From: Glandiceps talaboti
Taxonomy: Eukaryota; Hemichordata; Enteropneusta; Spengelidae
Assembly (NCBI RefSeq): GCF_964340395.1
Contig: NC_135557.1
Span: forward strand, 23,101,225-23,165,224
DNA length: 64,000 bases
Reading direction: 5' to 3'
The notes below the pieces were generated by a model, which saw only the letters and a program-made list of their open reading frames with translations, did not search any database and was not told where the DNA came from. Below are positions 41,541-56,200 of the stretch, in pieces. A program made the translations under genes and the position numbers. How positions within the stretch are numbered: position 1 is the first letter of the stretch; each line of letters opens with the position of its first letter.

Positions 41541-42338
41541 TATGATGCAAAATCGCATGAACTACTGTATCCATGCCAAAGCTCACCTGTCCTATTAATC
41601 CTCTTGATGAGCAATTTACAAAATTAAATATTTAGTGATTGGGCAACATCTCAAACAAGCTTCATATTTGTATAACCGTACAAACGTTTACAACAAAGTT
41701 CGCGTACGTGTTTTATTGTTGTTGTTTATTTCTTATCTTTATTCGCATTTGCATAATTAATGATGGCTGGTAAATAGATAACCTAAACACTGCAACCGTT
41801 AAAATTCCCTATATACGCACTTTCATCGACGACCACAGAGCACATGTAATGAATGTAGCGTGTGGATGTAGTTTTTAAAGATGTATTTGTCATTTACAGA
41901 AATAAAGATTTGTAGTGATTGGAAAATATCCTAGTAATGCCAGCTTCATATAATTTGGAGCAGTTATTAACATTGAAAATACCAGTTAGAGATCGAGAGT
42001 TTTGATGTACATAGAGTTAATTTTGTAATGATTCACTTGCCAAAGGAACGATTGTTAGTAATTCGGCAATACTTTAAGGATACAATAAGCTTCAGAATTT
42101 AGATAATATGCCAGCATTTAGATAATATGCCAGAATTTAGATAATATTCATCAATTGGTGATAATCACAATGCGCTGTATTCAATTTTGCCCATGGTGTA
42201 GTTTTTAACTTTCTATTTCCATTTGTATAATTTATCATTTTTTTTGTAAATAATGGCAATATCTTACAGCATGATTAAATATCTTATAATTTACTACATT
42301 CATGGACAATAACAAAATTCATTAACGATTTATTGATA

Positions 42339-42394
42339 ATGAAAGCTTTAATTGATTTGGTATGTGCGCTACTGATAACAAGGGTATTACAAAG
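42339..42394 (+). CDS. Gene C exon 1, signal peptide
   Basis: [18 protein letters not shown], ending phase 2 at GTAAAC and completing an AGT codon with TGGTCC at 42576. Short basic start, hydrophobic core and polar end fit a signal peptide. The phase-2 junction is the same as in gene B. Confidence 0.72.
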
Positions 42395-44063
42395 GTAAAC
42401 CAATGCTTCATTATTGTTTCAAACGGATACCTTTTAACATTTCTTCGATCTTAAATCTTGTTTTCTAGTGCATTTACTTGGAAATATGTAAGCACGGTAC
42501 CCGATTTCGTCATCCCCACATAATTTGTACATGCATGTTTTATTATGTTATGTAATATTATTTCCCTTCAGTTAGTGGTCCAAGTAATAATGTGAGAGCA
42601 AATTTCTCCGAAATACCAGTCGACACTTTAGTGTTATTAGGCGAATCTACACAGTTGAATTGCTCATTTAGAAATGATCCTCAGGTTCCCCTTTGGATTA
42701 AGGGTTCGAGCACCACTGCTATACCACCTGACGATGGCGATTACGAATTCATGAAAGACACAGTAACGTACGATTTTCATCTTCATGTGAAGAAAGCGAC
42801 AATGCAACAGAATGATTATTATACATGCGGTGACTTGTACGAAGTCCCAAGAGCTAGAGCTTACATCTACGTAATAGGTAAAGTGTATTATTAGTAATCA
42901 GTATACAGCCAAGCAACAATTGTGTTAGCGCGAATGAACCTTTGACATTTTAAATGTGATAAACAATCGAGCTAGAAAAGTTAAATCGACAAATGATTAT
43001 TTGACCCTCGGTGAGTGTGAATACTACGCAATTAAGGGAATAATATTTCCTGGCTTACCGTAGTTTCATATTGTAATGCACTGTTATCATTGCACATATC
43101 TACATTATCTGCATAAATGTACTAAGCGTTATTTATTTACGTATTTATTTTTATATTTTTATTTTAGTGTATTATTATTAATCACTATCAAGTGTTTGAC
43201 AGGAAAAAAAGAAATATAACCTTTACTAACCGTTTCATAATGATGCCTTGCTTCATTATTGCTCCCGTTTTCAAAGCTTTTACGGGTACATTTTAACATT
43301 TCGTCGGTCTTAGAGGCTCCCAAATTGGTGTTGAAGTAGGAAATGTCTGGTTTGTGGTAGGTAATGCGTAATTCGTAAAGGAAAATCCGCCCAAAGTTAC
43401 GACACAGATCTACATTGCGTCACTTATATGGATTTGAACAACTGACCAGGAAATTGTAATTGTAGACTTAGTTTTGCGTATAAAACTCCGGGAACGAATA
43501 ACACAGAGCCCCCCCCCCCCATCCGACATACTTTTGCATATATCAAGTATACGTACATTATTTTGAATTGTGCGTCAAAACAAATAGTACAACGATAATA
43601 CTAAAGCATTATATAGCGAAAAAAACAGGATATCACATTATTCATATCTAATTAATAATGAAGAATCACCTTTAACGTACCCATCACCTTCCTTTGTGTT
43701 TATATTTAGAAACCCCCCCTACATGTGACGCGAAGCCTGGACTTACAGTCATCGCAGGTGACAATGTTACATTTGTGTGTAATTCAAATCTTGATGATGG
43801 TGCACCTGGTGATCTGGTATGGTATACCAATGGCCTCGAGTCGTCTCGAGAAAACAGTAAAAGGAGCGTGTTGTCAACTTCAGTAACAAAGTCAGATAAT
43901 GGAGCGTCTATGAGTTGCAGACTAGAGCATTTCACTTTACCTAGAGTAGTGGAGTCATCTTCAGCCCTTACATGCAATATCAGTATAGAAGTACAGTGTA
44001 AGTGTCGTTATATATATATATCCCATATCTGTCTGTCTGTCTGTCTGTCTGTCTGCCTGCCTG

Positions 44064-44108
<45 letters not shown>

Positions 44109-44183
44109 GTCTGCCTGCCTGTGTCTGTCTGTCTGTCTGTCTGTATGTCTGTCTGTCTGTCTGTCTGTCTGTCTGCCTGCCTG

Positions 44184-44220
<37 letters not shown>

Positions 44221-47200
44221 GGCAGTGTTATCTTTTCCTAAAAAAACAACTGTCTCAATTCAATAAAATTTGGTGCACATATTCTATAGTGTTATTGCTA
44301 AAAGTGATCATGTTTTGGTAATAATAGGGAAGGGGACTCTGAACATCGTCAATAGTATATCAAGTGTATGGTATTCCGTTTACCAGAAAACCAACTATAG
44401 GTTGTTAGATCAATTTTTAGTTATTGGAAGTACATCCCAAGACTGGTTTAAACTTGATTATTTTGTGTGGTAATATTTAATAGTTTAAAGCCAGTTAGCC
44501 AGGTGACTGTTTTGTCACGGTTATATCAACACTGTTATTAGGGTTAGATCGTATAGGGAAGCAATTAGCGATAGTTCGTTGACCCTTCTTTAAGGTATTT
44601 CGAAGCGGGTGTTTGGTCCTTCAGTCGCAGTTTTCTTAAGACAGTGCTCACTAATCTTTACGGCCCGGATATTGGTTTTGCGGACCGAGGTTGTGCGGCA
44701 CTGAGAAGCTTAGGGATCGACTTTAGGAGGGTCCCGTAAGCCGCATGACCGAGGTCCGCAAAACCCATATCCGTGCCATAAAGTTTTTAGCATATGCCTC
44801 TTGAAGTGCTAAAGTATGTTTGCAATCAATAATTTTGACATTTTGGAGTCACTCTTTTGGAAATAATCGCTGTTCAATGTTAAACAGTTGTTGGAAAATG
44901 TCATTGTATCTGTTTGTCCCGGTGGTGGCAGTGGTACCCAGGGTTGTTAGCGAAAATTCAAATGTACCCCTTTTCCCGGAATATTTCAATGAAAAACGTC
45001 CCCTTTTTAGTGAATCTGGGAGAAAATTACTGTAAACAACATCCCCTTATTTTTTATCTTCAAGGACACCTAATCCATACACTGATCGTATGAGCACTCT
45101 TGGTAATGAAGGAGCACACACAATACACTTCAATCCTTGAAAAGATATCCCTTCTTACGATTCCACGGACTTAGGTGGCCGACGAAAAACACCCCCCTTT
45201 CCGTGAAATGTCTAATGTGCATGTGTACCCGCTTCGTCTTGGACTGCCACCACCAGGACGTTTGTTGAGTAACTGCCATGATAAACGACATGCATTCATT
45301 CTATGACCCAACAACAACAAATACATCAACATCAACATCGTGACACCGAAACCCTAAAATCGCCAAAAATCATAAATTGGAAATACTACACTTCAGTCGC
45401 TGACTATCGTACGCTTCGAATAACAAACGTACACTTCCCCTTGTTCTTAGTCCTACTAGCATACGGAGTAAGTCGTCATTTTCCTCTCCGCCCTGTGAAA
45501 AGCCAGCCGTGAAACCTGGGCTTATCAGAAATGTTTGTATCTAAAAAAAATAATGCACCCTGTGGTGAAATATTAGCAATAGAACGACTATTTAGTAATT
45601 TAAACCTCGCCGTGGCTACAAAAGTCCCACTTCGGAGGACCAGAAATCACGAAATTACAAGTTCAACCATAATTGCAGGGTTCCGCCTTAGTACGATGAC
45701 TTAGCGGACATCCCAATCAAATATAGCGGCGTTTGTAAGGTGTGGAATTTGAAATTACGAACGGAAATGAAAAAGTTCTGATTTCGACACTTTTTTTGAT
45801 CTACTAACCAGCGACTACTATCATCAAAGAGATAAATGACTACATATTCGATTGATTGCTAATATTTGATTGGTGGGTATGTGATTCTTCGGTAATGGGT
45901 GTGGAAGCAATTTGCCTCCGCACTCCAAATATGCTGAGTACATTGTTTTTTGCAGGACGGTGTTAAGGGTCATGTCTGTAAGCTAGACCCGGCCGCGTGT
46001 GCACCGTCTGCAAGCAGGACTCGACTATCTTGTTCTCGGCGTTTGATACAGTTAGCTTTCACAGCTGTTTGTAATCGTACAGAGCGGAGCGTCTATCGTC
46101 GGCTTCACTGTTTTGTACATCATTGATCGAATCCAAAGATTACTTACCAATATTTGATGTAATTTCGCCACATTCACCAAATAGAATATTGTTTTAAAAT
46201 TGTAGGTGGAATTTCCATGAGCCACTATTGAATATCGTCGGCTTCACTAGTGTACACCACATACCATGCGTACAGGATGCTAAGAAGTTTTGCAACACTC
46301 ATAGCAACGCGCATAGCAACAGGAAAGAAACAATTTAGAGGAATGGTGCCTGTTGGTCTTATTGTCAATAAAATACAAAATACATTTTCCTTAGGAGGCA
46401 ACATTTTGGGGCAATTTATGGCAATTACGAGTTGGCAAAGGACAAAGGGCCACATTTTAGACCAAGCAAAATCAAATATAATGTAAAGTGGACCCGTTTT
46501 AGACTCTTGAGTTCGAAAAAAACCCTGACCCCATTTTAGACCAAATGACTTGAAAACGAACCCAAAAGGTCGGCACATCAATGTATACTCAAATAAGGGA
46601 GTAGCCCCCCCCCCCTGATATTTGTCTGAACAGCTCGCATCATGAGCAAGCAATACATTGTTCTGTTATGATTTATAATGTTGCCGATAACATTCCCTGA
46701 AAACAATATTTGCAATGAGTCTTACTATAAGATATGTAATATTATTATTCCCAAAGCGCTGACAGGTACAATTATTTTGATTATACAGTGTTGCAAAGTT
46801 TACTGAAAAGATTATCGATTTTTCCCCCCGACACCCTGCAGGTACTCAGAGCTGTGCGAGTGTGATAAAATTGAGCCAGGTTTTTGAGCTATTGGTACTT
46901 ATTTTATTGTTCACAATATATTTTTGTGCCGTTGTGGTGGAGTCAAATGATGTATCCTTTCGTTGCAAAACTTGGCCTCCGATTTCTGTTTGCTATGAAG
47001 ACAGGTGTACTTGATATTTAAGGATCATTTACAGAAATAATAGTTACCAACGCAACGTTAGATTTGTTTACGAATTACGTCGCTGTACCCTTGTCGCTTA
47101 TCAGATGTCACACTAAATGATTGTGTTGCTTCCCGTCAGAGAATTTAACTGAAGGTAAGGGAAATTTTGATCGTTACATATTCAGTCATGAAATCATCAG

Positions 47201-50200
47201 GTTTCTGGCAATTTCCATGACTTGTTTAGAAAGATTACAGTTCAATAATATTTGGAAGCAACAGCATAAAGTTAACGCTAAATATTACGTGATAACAATC
47301 AATCCCAGTCAACCAGATGCACATGGTGGTATGTTTGTGCCTCATGTGTATCGTACCGGACGGACTAGCCTGTCTGTCAGTGTAACATTTTGCTTCTTAT
47401 CTTCAAGATGTTTTAAGAAAATGAAAATAGTCGTTGTCTGATCAACAGAATTTCTCTTCCACTGAAGTTTAGACAACATTTAGTTGTATTCTCATGTAAA
47501 CGTCGTTGATCATGCATGATATGTCATACTGACCTCGTTTCCTTCGACGTCTTTATGAAACTAGGTCAAGGGTTAAATTCACCGAGAACGAACACTTTCG
47601 CTAGTCTTGTTTTGCCGCGTAATCATCAAATATTTTTCAGATAATTATGAATAAATTTCTTATTTTACACTTTGGGCTTTTTAGTTTTGTCTGATAACCA
47701 GCCACCTTGAATACTATGTACTCACTTTATTTCACTTTCTCTTGATAGGGTTCATTACCATCCACACGAAGCAGTTTCATTGTCTTTCAAAAACGTACCC
47801 GTCCCGTTTGTACTGAAGACTTACTGTACATGTGGCGTGGTGTATCGTCTACGACTATATTTGCCTTGTATTAGTTGTAAAATGAAATACAATTTGAACA
47901 TGCTGAACAGAACTTTGGCCAGGCATGTCTTATTTTTGTTTTATTTATTTATGTTTTTGTTTTGAGGTAACTGTACTGTGTTGTGTCTATATGAACCTGT
48001 GTTTGCCATGATCCTGGTAGACAAAACAATGGCAACGGCAACATCAGTACAGCGTTGCGTCTTTTTATGTTGATTTCGACAATGATTCATGTTATGTATC
48101 AAAATAAAAGCAATCGACTTTCCGTAGTCTGTTTGAAAGCAAGACTCGGACTACGCATTATTGTTCAAAAACAAAAACAAAAAACAAAATATTATCATGA
48201 AGCTGACTTGCCTTCTTTATATCAGTTCAAACACAAATTATTTTCGATTTCACTTTGATCACGAGCCACAACCGGGGAACTCCTAAATCGGTCAGGGAAC
48301 TCAGTTATATTTACATGCTTACTGGCTCGGTAAAGGTTATTATTGTGATGAGCAAGTATAGTGTGTATACTAGTATTTTTTTAGAGTGTTGTGTTTTTTG
48401 GTTCATTGTGCACGATTGAAATAGAAACAGGTGAAATGCACATAAAATCGTAAGTGCTAATTCGTATCAGGGAAGGAAACGAGGTCAAGTCAAGTAATCT
48501 TTCAAAAAAATACCCGAAACAGTGTGTCATGGTGCCGTATATCGTCTACCACTATTTTTGTCTCCTAAAATAAAATATAATTTGAACATACTGAAGAGAA
48601 CTATGGCTAGGCATGTCTTACAGTGCAATTTTTTGTTTCATTTATTTATTCATTTTGTTTTGATTTTTCGTGGGAGCGTGAGGTATTCACTGCACTGTGT
48701 GTCTGTGCTATGTCCATATGAACATGTTTTCGCCGCGATGTGTGTACACTAATTTTCCAGGTAGACACAACATCATTGTTGCGTCTTTTTATATTGACTG
48801 CGCGTCAGTGGTACATGGTATTGTATCATTAACAAAAGCAATCAACTCTCGGTAGTCTGCTTGGAAGCAAGACAAACAATCCGGACTACCATGCATTACA
48901 AAATATTTGCAATGCCCCTTTCTGTTTTTAAGTCAACTTCGTGTAAATTTTAGCAACTTGTAAATTAATGTATATAATGTATAATGTATATATGTATATA
49001 ATGAAAACATAATTTTCATGTCTACCATACATTTCCATGGAAACAGCTATCCAATTTTAACAATTTATGTTACACCAGGTAGCACTAACTCATACATGTC
49101 TAATACAAGGGCATGTTTTCACTGTATTATCTTTTTTTCAATGTTTTATGTCAAATTTTGGAAAAAATGGTTAACATATTATGGTGGTTTTGGTTACCAT
49201 GGCAACATATGTTCATAAAATGACCCCCTTTTTTTAACTCAGCATACAAAACTACCCCAGGTAGGGTGGTTAATATACAAATAAACTTGATTATTATAAA
49301 ATATATATTATATTATTATATACTTATTTTATAATTATTATTATTATTATTATTATAATGTTGGACTCTGATTCTGATCAGGTTTATCCTGTTTGTTTTT
49401 GATGAATTCACCTTGTGTTGGAAATCTTCTTTATTACTACATTTTCGTATATATCATACGAAACATTTCATCTTTAATGAAACCATTGAAGACATTGACT
49501 ACGGTTATTATTTTTTCATTCTCTGCGTTTGGGTTTGTTTTTATAGCTGACAGGTTTTATACATCGACTAGTTTAGTACGTGGCTGATGTTATCGTTGAC
49601 CATAAACCACTCTCAGACTACTTGTTACGCATGGAAGCCAATGTATGATGTCAGGGGCAACAGCAAGTGATACTAAAATGACTAGAGCATAATATGACAA
49701 ACTGTTATAGGAAAATTAAGAAATGTTAGTGATGAATTCGAGTTTTTTGTTCCTAAACATAATAATTTCTGGAATGCAAAAACCTTGTCTATATGTACAT
49801 GATATACCTCTCAATTGGCAAAAAAGGCGTGCCAAACTAAAACACCTTCCTTACGTGTTTGAATCAAATTTGCAGAGCTGAAGGCTAGAACTACATTAAG
49901 AATAACTAAGTACACTGCCGACATTGTCGAGACCGAAGTCGCACGCCACCGCACTATCCCCAATTTTGGACCACACTATTACCAAATCACCCCTGTGAGA
50001 TCCACTTATCTCCTCACATCAATAATATTTCGTTCACTTCGAGCAATACTGGAAACAATATCATGTAAAGACATAATTATGACAATAAACTTTACTCGGA
50101 CACACCGAATATAGCCTTCTTATACCACTTAACTGTTTCATTAATATATCTGAAAGAAGACTTTTGTTTAGTATTCTAATTAACTTGATTTGTTTCAGAT

Positions 50201-52315
50201 CCACACGAGGTAAACATATCACTAAGAACTGGAGGGTTTGCAATCGAAGGCAGATCAATTACAGCTGCATCATGTGACACTGTCGACGAGGGAAACGCAA
50301 CACCTGTAACTGAGACATACTGGGTTACTTTTCCTGACATGAAATTCGTATACTTAGGAAATCTACTTAAATTCCAAGGTATCCTTAGGAAAGCCACGGG
50401 GAACTATACATGTGTGAAAACATACAAATATTACAATAATGACACTGGCAACGCAACCGCTCCGGTAATTTCTCTTTATGTGCAATGTAAGTATTTTATC
50501 CTGGGATTCGTAATTCATGATATATACTTAAATTCTGTTGTGGTATTTACCGATACGTTATGTCGTTATACCAATCTCATTATAAAACCATACCTTATAC
50601 ATAGTACATCCTTGAGTAGCTTACTTGTAAGTTCGTGAACACGATGCCCTATTTTTAATGAATGATGCTCACGGAAAAATGTTAAGTTGTAAACATTTGA
50701 ATTTTATTGTCGTGTTTTTGCTTTTTTTTTACGATGAAACAAAGTGGGTGTATTTTACATTGAAAACAATATTTTTAGTAATTCTGTAAAATCTTTGAAA
50801 AGAGCCGTTTGTTCGACAACATTCTATGCTCCTATCATCTCTAGTTCCTTTGCAATACAATGTGACGTAGTAACATTCTAACATCTACTAATAGTATTAC
50901 CCCACTGTCACTGCCATTTTGAGAATGAGTAAGTCTTAGGGATGACAGGAGCATGTATTTTTTGTGAAATTTATGTTTCGAACTGAAGTCTAAAACACAG
51001 TGTATTCTGTTATCAAGTGTACATTTACAATTCAGTATAACAAACGAAAAATCGTGTTCACAGCAAAGCAAACGACAATAATATTCACAAATGAAAATAT
51101 ATAGTTGTAGTTAATTATGATTTCATTTCAGAATAGGTAAAATAGGTCATTGCGTATCTCCAGCCCACAAACCTTCATCTCGTTAACTGAGATAGAAAAG
51201 CTTACTTTGCTGTATATTGTGGGTAATTTTAGTTTGCCAGATTGATTTCTACCCTTTTGACCTAAATAATGACAATTTATTGGTCCCTGACATATTTGGG
51301 GCTACGGAGGACTACATTGTGTTTTTACCACCCTGACGACACCATATTAAAAAACTAATTTATCTTTTTATTTTGTCTAGATTTATCTAAAGTGGACATT
51401 TCAGTGTCATCCAATGACATTCCTGAAGGTGACAACGTAACCATATCATGCACCACAACTGATGGATCTCCCGAGCCTAGTACTCTAAGCTTAATCTTTA
51501 AAGGTGACATCATTAAAACAGTAGAAACTAAATATACAAGTGAACTTATCAGTACGATCGAGGACATGGACCGTTCAAAGAGTGGAATGTACGAATGTAG
51601 GGCGACAACTGTTTTCTATGATAATACTACTAAACATTCGTCAGCGGAGACACAAATAAAAGTACAATGTAAGTAATAATTATTAACTTTATTTCATTAT
51701 CTGTAACTCCATTTTAAATATATAATGGTTTAAGATATCTGTCTGTCACAGTACACTCTACAATTGATGAATATATAGAATACGTAAATACAGCTTGACG
51801 ATTTCATCGTGTAAAACCACAGCAGTGCACGTTTTGGTATTAAAGAAGCTGCTATAGGAGAGGTAGTTGATCTGCGTTTTACAGTTGAGTCTCATCCAGT
51901 TGCTAAAATTGAGTGGAAAAACACCTTTCGTATACCTATATTAGGGAATGGAGACAAAAACTCTGACATGCAAAACAGTACTGAAAATACAAACGATGGA
52001 TCATCCATTCAGTACTCTGACAGTGACAATGGCTTCTGAATCATATTATGGGAATTATACATGTGAAGCATGCAAGTAACCAGATACCTCCAGATACTAG
52101 TATTTCAATTGAACTCCGCAATATAGGAGGAAACACATAATATTGGACACTGCAATCATAACATGGTTATTTATTTAACTAAACTTTGATTCAAAGTCAA
52201 TCCTGAAAATTGTTACCTGAGATTTCCCACAGTCAGTTTTAAGTATATGACCCACAATTCAGAACAAGTGATATATGCATACAAAGATACATGAAACGCA
52301 GAGTAAAATATCCGA

Positions 52316-52410
<95 letters not shown>

Positions 52411-53051
52411 TGTCTTAGCCAAAACTATTACGCTCTCCCACTGCGGTATAGAGCACTGTCTTAGCAGATTGATATTCACCGAGTTATATATATAGATATA
52501 TATAGTTTTGATAGTTCTGGAACTCTTTCTGGTCCATCAGCAAGACAGCCCAAGCATACACCAATAAAACAAAACGGTTCAACCTGTGGTTAACCGAAAA
52601 ACTAACTATTATTAAAGCAGACAAAAACTCGTCACTAAACAAAAGAACTGAGTTGATATCCAAATGCCGACACGAGTATAAGTTTTATTTGTCCAACTTC
52701 AATAGAGCATCTATCACCTAAACTAAACCCGTTATCTAACGGAACACCAAAGCCCGACATTAAACAACCCGCCATCACCTACTTGTCCGCACCCATTATC
52801 TCACACAATAACAAGCAACACCTTCACACACACAGCACCAACCCACCAACACATAGACAATGGTGATGATATTTCTATTGCCTGCACTCTATATAAGCAG
52901 CTTACCCAGAGAGTAGAAATCAGTTGTCTGATGATCGCACTATGCGTGAAACTCCGAGTTACAACCAAGAAAGAGTTCCAGAACTATCAAAACTATTGCG
53001 CTCTGCCACTGCGGTATAGAGCACTGTCTTAGCAGATTGATACTTACCGAG

Positions 53052-53131
<80 letters not shown>

Positions 53132-53195
53132 CTCGGTGAGTATCAATCTGCTAAGACAGTGCTCTATACCGCAGTGGCAGAGCGTAATAGTTTTA

Positions 53196-53281
<86 letters not shown>

Positions 53282-56200
53282 AATATTTTACTCTGCTTTT
53301 AATGTATCTTTGTGTCATGTTTTATTAACAACACCTTTATATATTTATTTCATATGTTGACAGCATCTGGGGAATCTTCTCTTATCCTTGGTGCTGCTAT
53401 AGGTGGTAGTGTAGGTGCAGTCATATTCTTCCTGATTATCGCTGTTTGCATTTGTAAAGCGAAAAAAGGTACGTGTGACAATTGAATGCAGTGTACATGT
53501 ATATACTCATTATAATATATTAATCTCTATAGCAGATGTTGTTTATATCATTTAATTCATTAGAAGCATTATTTTACTCTACATTGTGAAAACAAGTTAA
53601 ATAAGACATTGAAACAGGTCAGCAGTGTTACCAGTGTGTACAACAGTGCACTGCCAGACATTTTACACACCATAAGTTGAAGTGCGAGTGTAACAAAGTA
53701 TTTACCAAAGAGTGATAGTATGCCACAAGGTTCACAACGCTATGTCCTTGCCATTTATCTTATTATTTGTCTGTGCTTGTAAATTCGTATTGATTACATC
53801 TTATATGAGTCTGGCTTTACCTGCAGGGAAGCCTAAAGACAATGCCAACAAGAACGAGTAAGTATAACATATTCGTACCTACTTCAATGATATTTTACTC
53901 GAATTAAAGTATGAGTACTAATACAAACGATGAAAGCTTTTAAATTAATCTTAACATCATTTGCAAACATATACATTCACACACAAGCGCGCGCACTGAC
54001 AAACACACTCCCACACACTCACTATCACACAATTTTATATGTTTAACGCAGCGGCTGTAGAATATCATGAAATAGTGGTACCTAGTAGTGAATATCCTTG
54101 TTTACATCAAAGCAGCCCTTTACCCTATGATATCTTTTACAGTCATCTCGAAGAGATGGGCATGCCTAGACTAGAACCAGAAGGGATCACAAATGAAGAA
54201 GCTATAAATCCATATGCAGGTTAGAATATTGATTATTCACTAGTTTTCCTTCTCCATTAAAATATTTAGGGAATAAATGTCGTCAGCCATGGCCAGTCAG
54301 GCAGGCCGAACCCTGTGAAAATCACTATAATGTTTAAGTAGGATCTTTAAAGCAGTTTATTTCATCCAGACCTCTCATCAGTAGTCTAATGTCTTAGATG
54401 TACTGCTTTCATTCAATACAGTATTTGATATAATATGTGATTTATGTACCGTTTTATTACTTTCTGTAGAAACAAAGGATATTTCGAAGCATGATTCAAT
54501 GACAGATGCTGGGCGAACTGTGCCTGCAACGGGACAAATAATTATAAGTGATGTCTACGCGAAACCGAATAAAACGAACAAGGTAATTATAATATAGCGG
54601 GTGATAACAGCAACAGGAAAGTGGGGCTGGTGGAGTTCATTTCATTAATGAGGCGGGGAGGGGGTATGTTTGATAATATCTTCTTTAACAATGATTGGTA
54701 TATTTTTTAGCAGTTCCATCGCCGATTATAATACAGATCTACACATTGAACTGAAACAGTCAATGTTGTATCAACAAATACGCCATTCTTTGTTTCTTTT
54801 TGTTTTACAGAAAAGTGACGGTAATGAGGCTATCATGCCAATATATGCTCAACCGAAAAAGGAGAAAAAGGTTAGCTATAGTGATGCGTATAGCTATTGA
54901 TGCGCAAAGTAGCATTAACATTTTAGAGTCAATATGTATTGGAGATAGGTGGTTAATGTGTTTGTAGGGAAATGTGATACACAAGAAAAACAGACAAAGA
55001 CAAGCAGTTGCTTCATAAATACATACTATAGAGACAGCGATTGAAATATGAACATTATCAGTACATTTAATAGCACATGTCGGCGGGCAGATGTGAGATT
55101 TGAGAGTTATGTTATTGAGGAGGAACTGAGAGGAAAGTAAAGTTCATGTAATCGTTATATCTTGATTTCGACTGTATCGATACTCGTAGCATTCATAAAT
55201 AGACAACTCGTGATGTTATTTCCCCATTGTTATCTATACACAACCATATTACCATGTGTTGGTTACCTGTATATTAATAATGGACTAATCTAATTAAAAC
55301 TGTATCCATGGAACACATCTTTCCTTACTTACAGAACAAGACGCCTGATAATCCAACTACTGATACACCAGAATATGCAGGTATTACATAATTTTACTAA
55401 GAAATTATTTTATACGTTATGTTTTACAGAGAGGTCGGAGGAAAAGAAAAAGAAACAAAGTTAGCTCAGGTAACATGGAGATCATAATTTAGCAAATTTT
55501 CACTGACAACTATCTGTGCAAGTTTGCAGGTATGACCTGTATCTTGTATACATAATATCGGCAAGGTAGCAGAGAAACGTAGATTTTAGGGTATATTAGA
55601 AGAGTAGAGAGGTAGTTGTAATTGTACATCAAGTTATAACCTTGCATACGCCAAATGAATTGTAGTAAATTAGTACTAAGTATTTAATTATCTAACAAAT
55701 GAAATAAAGGCCTGTGTATGACTAAATCGTGTTCACGTTGTATGTAACGTCCGATAATTATTAAATAATATTGTTACTAATATTGTCTTAATTCGTAATT
55801 TTGTTTCCACAAGAATCAACCAAATCAAAGAAGAAAAAGAAGGTTAAGCAAGGTAAAGAGGACGACAGTGAAAATACTCAACAAGATACACAGTCAACCG
55901 ATCCACAGGCACCCCATCGATATGGTGGCCTTGAACCTATAACATACAAACCACAGGTAATGTCAATATAATATTCAAGTTATCTGAGGTACTCTTCGTA
56001 CAAGCATTACATTAATCACTAATTTAGAGAAAAAATATTCAGAACAAAAAATTGTATCAATCGTGTATTTCAAGGATCACGAAATAATGGCGACTTCATG
56101 AAAGTTAATTCAAAGAATCAAAATATTTCAGAAACAATCTGGTAATTATTCTAAGAATATGGTAACGAGTCAAAATTCATATTCCACATGCCCTCTCTAA

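Larger units (their letters stand above)
39253..42338. promoter_or_regulatory. Shared 5' region between divergent genes B and C
   Basis: The 3.1 kb between the two start codons must hold both promoters. It contains (GA)n at 40350-40439, (ATTC)n at 40442-40532, and CTGT/GTAT repeats at 41145-41540. No clear TATA box was identified for either gene. No other gene was recognised. Confidence 0.5.
43998..50198. other. Gene C 6.2-kb intron, repeat-rich
   Basis: Between Ig2 and Ig3. Contains the CTGT repeat, an imperfect stem-loop at 44656-44786, interspersed repeat copy 2 (46036-46330), and a tandem duplication (47775-48185 and 48500-48905). No intact Ig exon was recognised. Confidence 0.55.
52318..53278. 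repeat. (TA)n tracts around a Penelope-like element in gene C
   Basis: (TA)n at 52318-52407, 53052-53130 and 53200-53278, alternating with retroelement fragments, in the intron before the TM exon. Confidence 0.93.

Noticed and set aside
46225-46653. 142-codon minus-strand frame
   Set aside because: Overlaps an interspersed repeat and a second repeat-like block, with no domain or splice signal.
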